From contig JADLBD010000219.1 in the NCBI GenBank assembly GCA_020847975.1, positions 1 to 42,687 on the forward strand: a DNA stretch of 42,687 nt. Reading direction: 5' to 3'. The stretch comes from Bryobacterales bacterium (GTDB lineage: Bacteria > Acidobacteriota > Terriglobia > Bryobacterales > Bryobacteraceae). This document shows positions 39,720 to 42,687 of the stretch, piece by piece. How positions within the stretch are numbered: position 1 is the stretch's first letter; every line of letters starts with the position of its first letter. Both the position numbers and the translations under genes were made by a program. The notes under the pieces were generated by a model, which did no database searches, was not told where the DNA came from, and saw only the letters and a list, made by a program, of their open reading frames with translations.

Positions 39720-40691
39720 ATGCGACTCCATGGCCTTGTCCTGATGTCCGTTCCGGGTATGGTTTACTGCCAGCCGGGCACTGGCTACAGGCTTGTGGAA
39801 GATTGGCCCGCGCCCGCCCGCACGGCGGCAGGGACGCCGTCGGCATGGAATCTCATTCAGGCGCCGGGAGTTGCCGTCGATTCCCGCGCGCATGTGCTGG
39901 TTCTGCACAGGGGCGCCCACCCGATCCTCGAATTCGACAGCGGTGGCAAGTTCCTGCGGTCGTGGGGCGATGGGATGTTCAGCGAAGGGAAGGTGATGGC
40001 CGTTGCTCCGGGTGATCGGGCTCCTGGGGCTTCGGGGTACTCGGCGGTTTACGGGCCGGCGGGATGCACATCTTGCGGGGCGCATTCCATCCGGGTGGAT
40101 GATGGGGGGAACATCTGGGTGGTGGACGCTCCGGGACATATCATTTACAAAATGAATCCGCAGGGGAAGATCCTGCTGCAACTCGGACACAAGGGTGTTC
40201 CGGGAATGAGCCGTGAGAATTTCAATCTTCCCACGGACGTCGCGTTCGCTCCGAACGGGGATATCTATGTCAGCGACGGTTACGGCAATCCGCGCGTGGT
40301 CAAGTATTCGAGCAGCGGAAAGTACCTGCTCGAATGGGGCAGGCTCGGCTCGGGTCCCGGCGAGTTTCAATTGCCGCACAATGTCGCAGTTGACGCCAAG
40401 GGAAGGGTGTACGTCACCGACCGCGACAACCGGCGAGTAGAGGTATTTGACGCGAACGGCGAGTTTCTGACTCAATGGTCCGATATCGGGGGAGTGTCGG
40501 CGCTGCGGATGACGAAGGATCAGCGGATCTGGACTGGCGGCATCTTGCGGGACCTCGATGGGAAGGTGGTGGCGACGCTGCCGGAGGAGGCGGGAGGAGC
40601 GGGTGGCGCGCACGGCATCGCGGTGACGGATTCGGGGGATGTGTATGTGGGCCGGCTAAGCGGGGTGGTTCAGAAGTTCGTCAAGAAATAG
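39720..40691 (+). CDS. Exported NHL-repeat six-bladed beta-propeller protein
   Basis: A 323-residue protein. The N-terminus MRLHGLVLMSVPGMVYCQPG is a signal peptide. At least five NHL-type blades are visible: NLIQAPGVAVDSRAHVLVLHR, CGAHSIRVDDGGNIWVVDAPGHIIYKMNPQGK, FNLPTDVAFAPNGDIYVSDGYGNPRVVKYSSSGKYLLEWG, FQLPHNVAVDAKGRVYVTDRDNRRVEVFDANGEFLTQW, and GAHGIAVTDSGDVYVGRL. The fold resembles peptidylamidoglycolate lyase-like and other secreted propellers; the catalytic role, if any, is unknown. It is followed after 33 bases by the DUF1080 gene on the same strand. Confidence 0.88.
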   Translation: MRLHGLVLMSVPGMVYCQPGTGYRLVEDWPAPARTAAGTPSAWNLIQAPGVAVDSRAHVLVLHRGAHPILEFDSGGKFLRSWGDGMFSEGKVMAVAPGDRAPGASGYSAVYGPAGCTSCGAHSIRVDDGGNIWVVDAPGHIIYKMNPQGKILLQLGHKGVPGMSRENFNLPTDVAFAPNGDIYVSDGYGNPRVVKYSSSGKYLLEWGRLGSGPGEFQLPHNVAVDAKGRVYVTDRDNRRVEVFDANGEFLTQWSDIGGVSALRMTKDQRIWTGGILRDLDGKVVATLPEEAGGAGGAHGIAVTDSGDVYVGRLSGVVQKFVKK

Positions 40692-40724
40692 ACCGGCTTC
40701 CCGCGTGTAAACTGAAGGGTCACA

Positions 40725-41495
40725 ATGTACAAGACAATTGGCTTCTTTTTACTGCTGGGGCAATGCTGGGGCGCTCCTATCGAGCCTGCGCGGCCGGTTC
40801 AGCTTTTCAATGGCCGGGATCTGACGGGCTTCTACACCTGGCTTCGGACGAACAAGTACGAGGATCCCAAGCACGTTTTCAGTGTGAGCAATGGCATGAT
40901 CCGCATCTCGGGGGAGGAGTGGGGAGGGCTGACGACCAAAGAGGAGTACCGGAATTACCGGCTGATTGTGGAGTGGAAGTGGGGCGGGCCGAACCTTGGG
41001 GAGCGGGCCACGAAGTCGCGGGACAGCGGTATCCTCGTGCACGGGGCGGGGGAGGATGGAGCGGGAAACCGGGGCACGTGGCTCGAATCCTACGAATCTC
41101 AGATTATTGAAGGCGGCACGGGCGACATCATCATCGTGACGCCCAACGGCGGGCTTTCTCTCACTGCCGACACACGCACCGGCTCGGACGGCCAGCTTTA
41201 CTGGCAGCGCGGCGGTACTGCGGTGAAGAGGGACCGCGGCCGCATCAACTGGTATGCCCGGGATCTCCAATGGAAAGATGTGCTGGGTTTTCGGGGCACG
41301 GTGAATGTCGAGAAGCCGGTGGGGGAGTGGAACCGGACCGAAGTGATCTGCCGGGGCGACCGGCTGACGAACAAGCTGAACGGGAAGGTGATGACGGAGG
41401 CGTACGGGCTGAGCCGTTCGGCAGGCAAGATTCAGATTCAGAGCGAAGGGGCGGAGATTCTGATCAGGAAGATCGAACTGCGGCCGATCCATTGA
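40725..41495 (+). CDS. Exported DUF1080 / 3-keto-disaccharide hydrolase-type protein
   Basis: A 256-residue protein with a signal peptide (MYKTIGFFLLLGQCWGAPIE). ARPVQLFNGRDLTGFYTWL is the standard opening of the DUF1080 domain, followed by the concanavalin-like core (YRNYRLIVEWKWGG, SRDSGILVHGAGEDG, WLESYESQIIEGGTGDIIIV, GEWNRTEVICRGDRLTNKLNGKVM, GKIQIQSEGAEILIRKIELRPI). Members cleave 3-keto-glycosides made by Gfo/Idh/MocA-type dehydrogenases, so it may be functionally linked to the Tat-exported oxidoreductase at 5.8 kb (inference). ATG 40725 has GAAGGG upstream. Confidence 0.9.
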   Translation: MYKTIGFFLLLGQCWGAPIEPARPVQLFNGRDLTGFYTWLRTNKYEDPKHVFSVSNGMIRISGEEWGGLTTKEEYRNYRLIVEWKWGGPNLGERATKSRDSGILVHGAGEDGAGNRGTWLESYESQIIEGGTGDIIIVTPNGGLSLTADTRTGSDGQLYWQRGGTAVKRDRGRINWYARDLQWKDVLGFRGTVNVEKPVGEWNRTEVICRGDRLTNKLNGKVMTEAYGLSRSAGKIQIQSEGAEILIRKIELRPIH

Positions 41496-41525
41496 CGGGA
41501 GCGTTCGTGGGGCGATGGGCGCCGC

Positions 41526-41903
41526 CTATGACATTTTCCAGCGGCCTTTGCGAGCCGCTTTTCGCGTTGCTCCGTAGGGTTCGGGCGGAGGGTTCCGCTC
41601 GAGCCCGAAGCGCGCCTGGTAGCGTCCCGTCAGAAGCGCCGCTCGCGAGGGTGCGCAAATGGAAGCGGTGGCGTAGGCGTCCGAGAAGCTAACTCCTTCG
41701 TTCGTCAGGCGCTGAAGGTTCGGCGTCAGGATATCCGAAGCGCCGTATGGCTGGGTGTCGGTGTAACCCATGTAGTCCGCCTGGAGGAGCACTATGTTCG
41801 GGGGCCGGCTGCGAGGGTGGTTCTGAGCGGCGGGGAGGTCTTGGGACCGGCCGAGAAGGGCACTCTCGACCAGGCTGAGAGCCGTTCGGCGCGAGAATTC
41901 CAT
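41526..41903 (-). pseudogene. Remnant of a Tat-exported sulfatase (N-terminal fragment)
   Basis: Only 125 residues are left of an enzyme family that normally has 450 or more. MEFSRRTALSL is the start of a twin-arginine signal. RPPNIVLLQADYMGYTDTQPYGASDILTPNLQRLTNEGVSFSDAYATASICAPSRAALLTGRYQARFG contains the formylglycine motif CAPSRAALLTGR. The usual DD metal pair is reduced to DY. After RFGLERNPPPEPYG the sequence passes into RKAARKGRWKMS, which resembles a C-terminal sulfatase phrase and may mark an internal deletion join. The metal-binding and catalytic C-terminal half is missing. Confidence 0.8.
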
Positions 41904-41981
41904 GCGGCGTAGTCTACCAGACTCACAGTGCGCCGGCGGCCACAGGGCAGGGTTTCGGCCAACATCGAGGCTGGATTGCTC

Positions 41982-41987
41982 TATAAT
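41982..41987 (+). promoter_or_regulatory. Consensus -10 box upstream of the Ser/Thr kinase
   Basis: A perfect TATAAT lies 21 bases before ATG 42009. The hexamer at the -35 distance (41959-41964, CCAACA) is poor, so activity may need an activator. Confidence 0.4.
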
Positions 41988-42008
41988 AAGCGCAACTTCG
42001 AGGGCGCC

Positions 42009-42687
42009 ATGAATTCTGAGGTACGCCTGTTGTTTCTGGAACTGGCAGACTTAGGGCCGGCAGAGAGGGAACGGGTCTTTCGAGAGCGGCAGATCAACGC
42101 AGAGCTACGCGCGGAAGTGGAGTCTCTGCTGGGCTACGACTCGACGAATCAGGAACACCTTCCAGACCTCGTGTCGAGCGCCGCGACGGAGTTGCTGCCT
42201 TCGAAGACCGACCGGTTGGGGGCATACTGCGGGCAGTTCCGTATTGTCCGGATGCTGGGATCCGGCGGGATGGGGGAAGTGTACCTGGCGGAGAGAACGG
42301 ACGGGGAAATCCAACAGCAGGTGGCGATCAAGCTGCTGGGCTTCGGGGAGCGCTCTCACTGGCGCGACCGTTTTCTGAAAGAACGCCGGATGCTGGCCAC
42401 GCTCAATCACCCGTCCATTGTCAAGGTAATTGACGCGGGGCATACGGAGGATGGCCAACCGTACCTGGCCATGGAGTACGTGGAAGGGAGCCCGATCGAC
42501 GCTTACTCGGCGCGGATCGGAGAGCGGGAGCGGCTGCAACTGTTTCTGCACGTGTGTGAAGGAGTGTCCCATGCCCACAACCGGCTCATCATCCATCGCG
42601 ATCTGAAGCCTTCGAACATACTGGTGGACAGCGCGGGGCAGCCGAAGCTGCTGGACTTTGGGATCGCCAAACTGTTGGATGCGACGG
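42009..42687 (+). CDS. Hanks-type Ser/Thr protein kinase (partial, runs off the window)
   Basis: The frame opens at ATG 42009 and is still open after 226 residues at the window end. A short N-terminal helical region (residues 1-75) precedes the kinase domain: the Gly loop MLGSGGMGEVYLAE, the Lys in VAIKLLG, LKERRMLATLNHPSIVKVIDAG, the hinge LAMEYVEGSPID, the catalytic loop IIHRDLKPSNILVD, and DFGIAKLLD (Mg-binding DFG). All catalytic residues seen are intact. In Acidobacteriota such kinases are usually fused to C-terminal TPR or WD40 regions, but that part is outside the window. Confidence 0.92.
   Translation, partial: MNSEVRLLFLELADLGPAERERVFRERQINAELRAEVESLLGYDSTNQEHLPDLVSSAATELLPSKTDRLGAYCGQFRIVRMLGSGGMGEVYLAERTDGEIQQQVAIKLLGFGERSHWRDRFLKERRMLATLNHPSIVKVIDAGHTEDGQPYLAMEYVEGSPIDAYSARIGERERLQLFLHVCEGVSHAHNRLIIHRDLKPSNILVDSAGQPKLLDFGIAKLLDAT

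Overview
This is a GC-rich window with closely packed genes. The gene families point to an Acidobacteriota chromosome, most likely near Solibacter/Bryobacter. They include several Oar-like TonB-dependent receptors with an N-terminal carboxypeptidase-regulatory-like domain, a remnant of an ADOP-type duplicated permease, DUF1080 and Gfo/Idh/MocA carbohydrate proteins, a creatininase beside an MFS sugar-acid transporter, a Tat-exported sulfatase remnant, and STAND/WD40 and Hanks-type kinase proteins. That assignment is inferred from gene content; no rRNA or tRNA gene is visible to test it.

Layout. 1-5.7 kb: the end of an exported protein, an 822-residue TonB receptor, a degenerate tandem repeat derived from the adjacent multiheme cytochrome gene, then the pentaheme cytochrome and a PQQ dehydrogenase that form one minus-strand unit. 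5.8-8.8 kb: a Tat-exported Gfo/Idh/MocA oxidoreductase, a FluC fluoride channel and a sigma-54 activator without a sensor domain. 8.8-16.9 kb: housekeeping genes, with a two-domain ThyX-like protein divergent from dut, then purM-purN-histidine kinase-response regulator joined by overlapping stop/start codons, a small exported coiled-coil protein, a LEA-like 22-residue repeat protein and a YkgJ-type cysteine-cluster protein. 16.9-29.1 kb: a permease gene broken by an internal deletion and three large minus-strand TonB receptors. All three receptors have nearly the same promoter with a 17-bp spacer, and two are a duplicated transcription unit that includes the terminator. 29.5-35.8 kb: superoxide dismutase, then a possible conflict-system cassette. 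This holds a multi-domain TIR protein, an overlapping nSTAND-type NTPase with 14 WD40 repeats, and a small protein resembling a caspase/CHAT-type (DUF4347-like) fold that has lost both expected catalytic residues. 35.8-42.7 kb: a frameshifted esterase, creatininase plus MFS transporter, an HExxH/LysM protein, an NHL propeller, a DUF1080 protein, a sulfatase fragment and the start of a Ser/Thr kinase that runs off the window.

How it fits together. Most of the window describes a soil heterotroph that takes up and processes carbohydrate-derived compounds (receptors, Gfo/Idh/MocA, DUF1080, sulfatase, PQQ dehydrogenase with its cytochrome, sugar-acid transporter). A nucleotide-metabolism block (dut, ThyX-like, purM, purN) leads by overlapping start codons into a two-component system. 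The strongest candidate for an undescribed system is the TIR / nSTAND-WD40 / pseudo-protease cassette at 30.5-35.8 kb. Four broken or reduced genes (cytochrome repeat array, permease, esterase, sulfatase) show active gene loss in the same segment.
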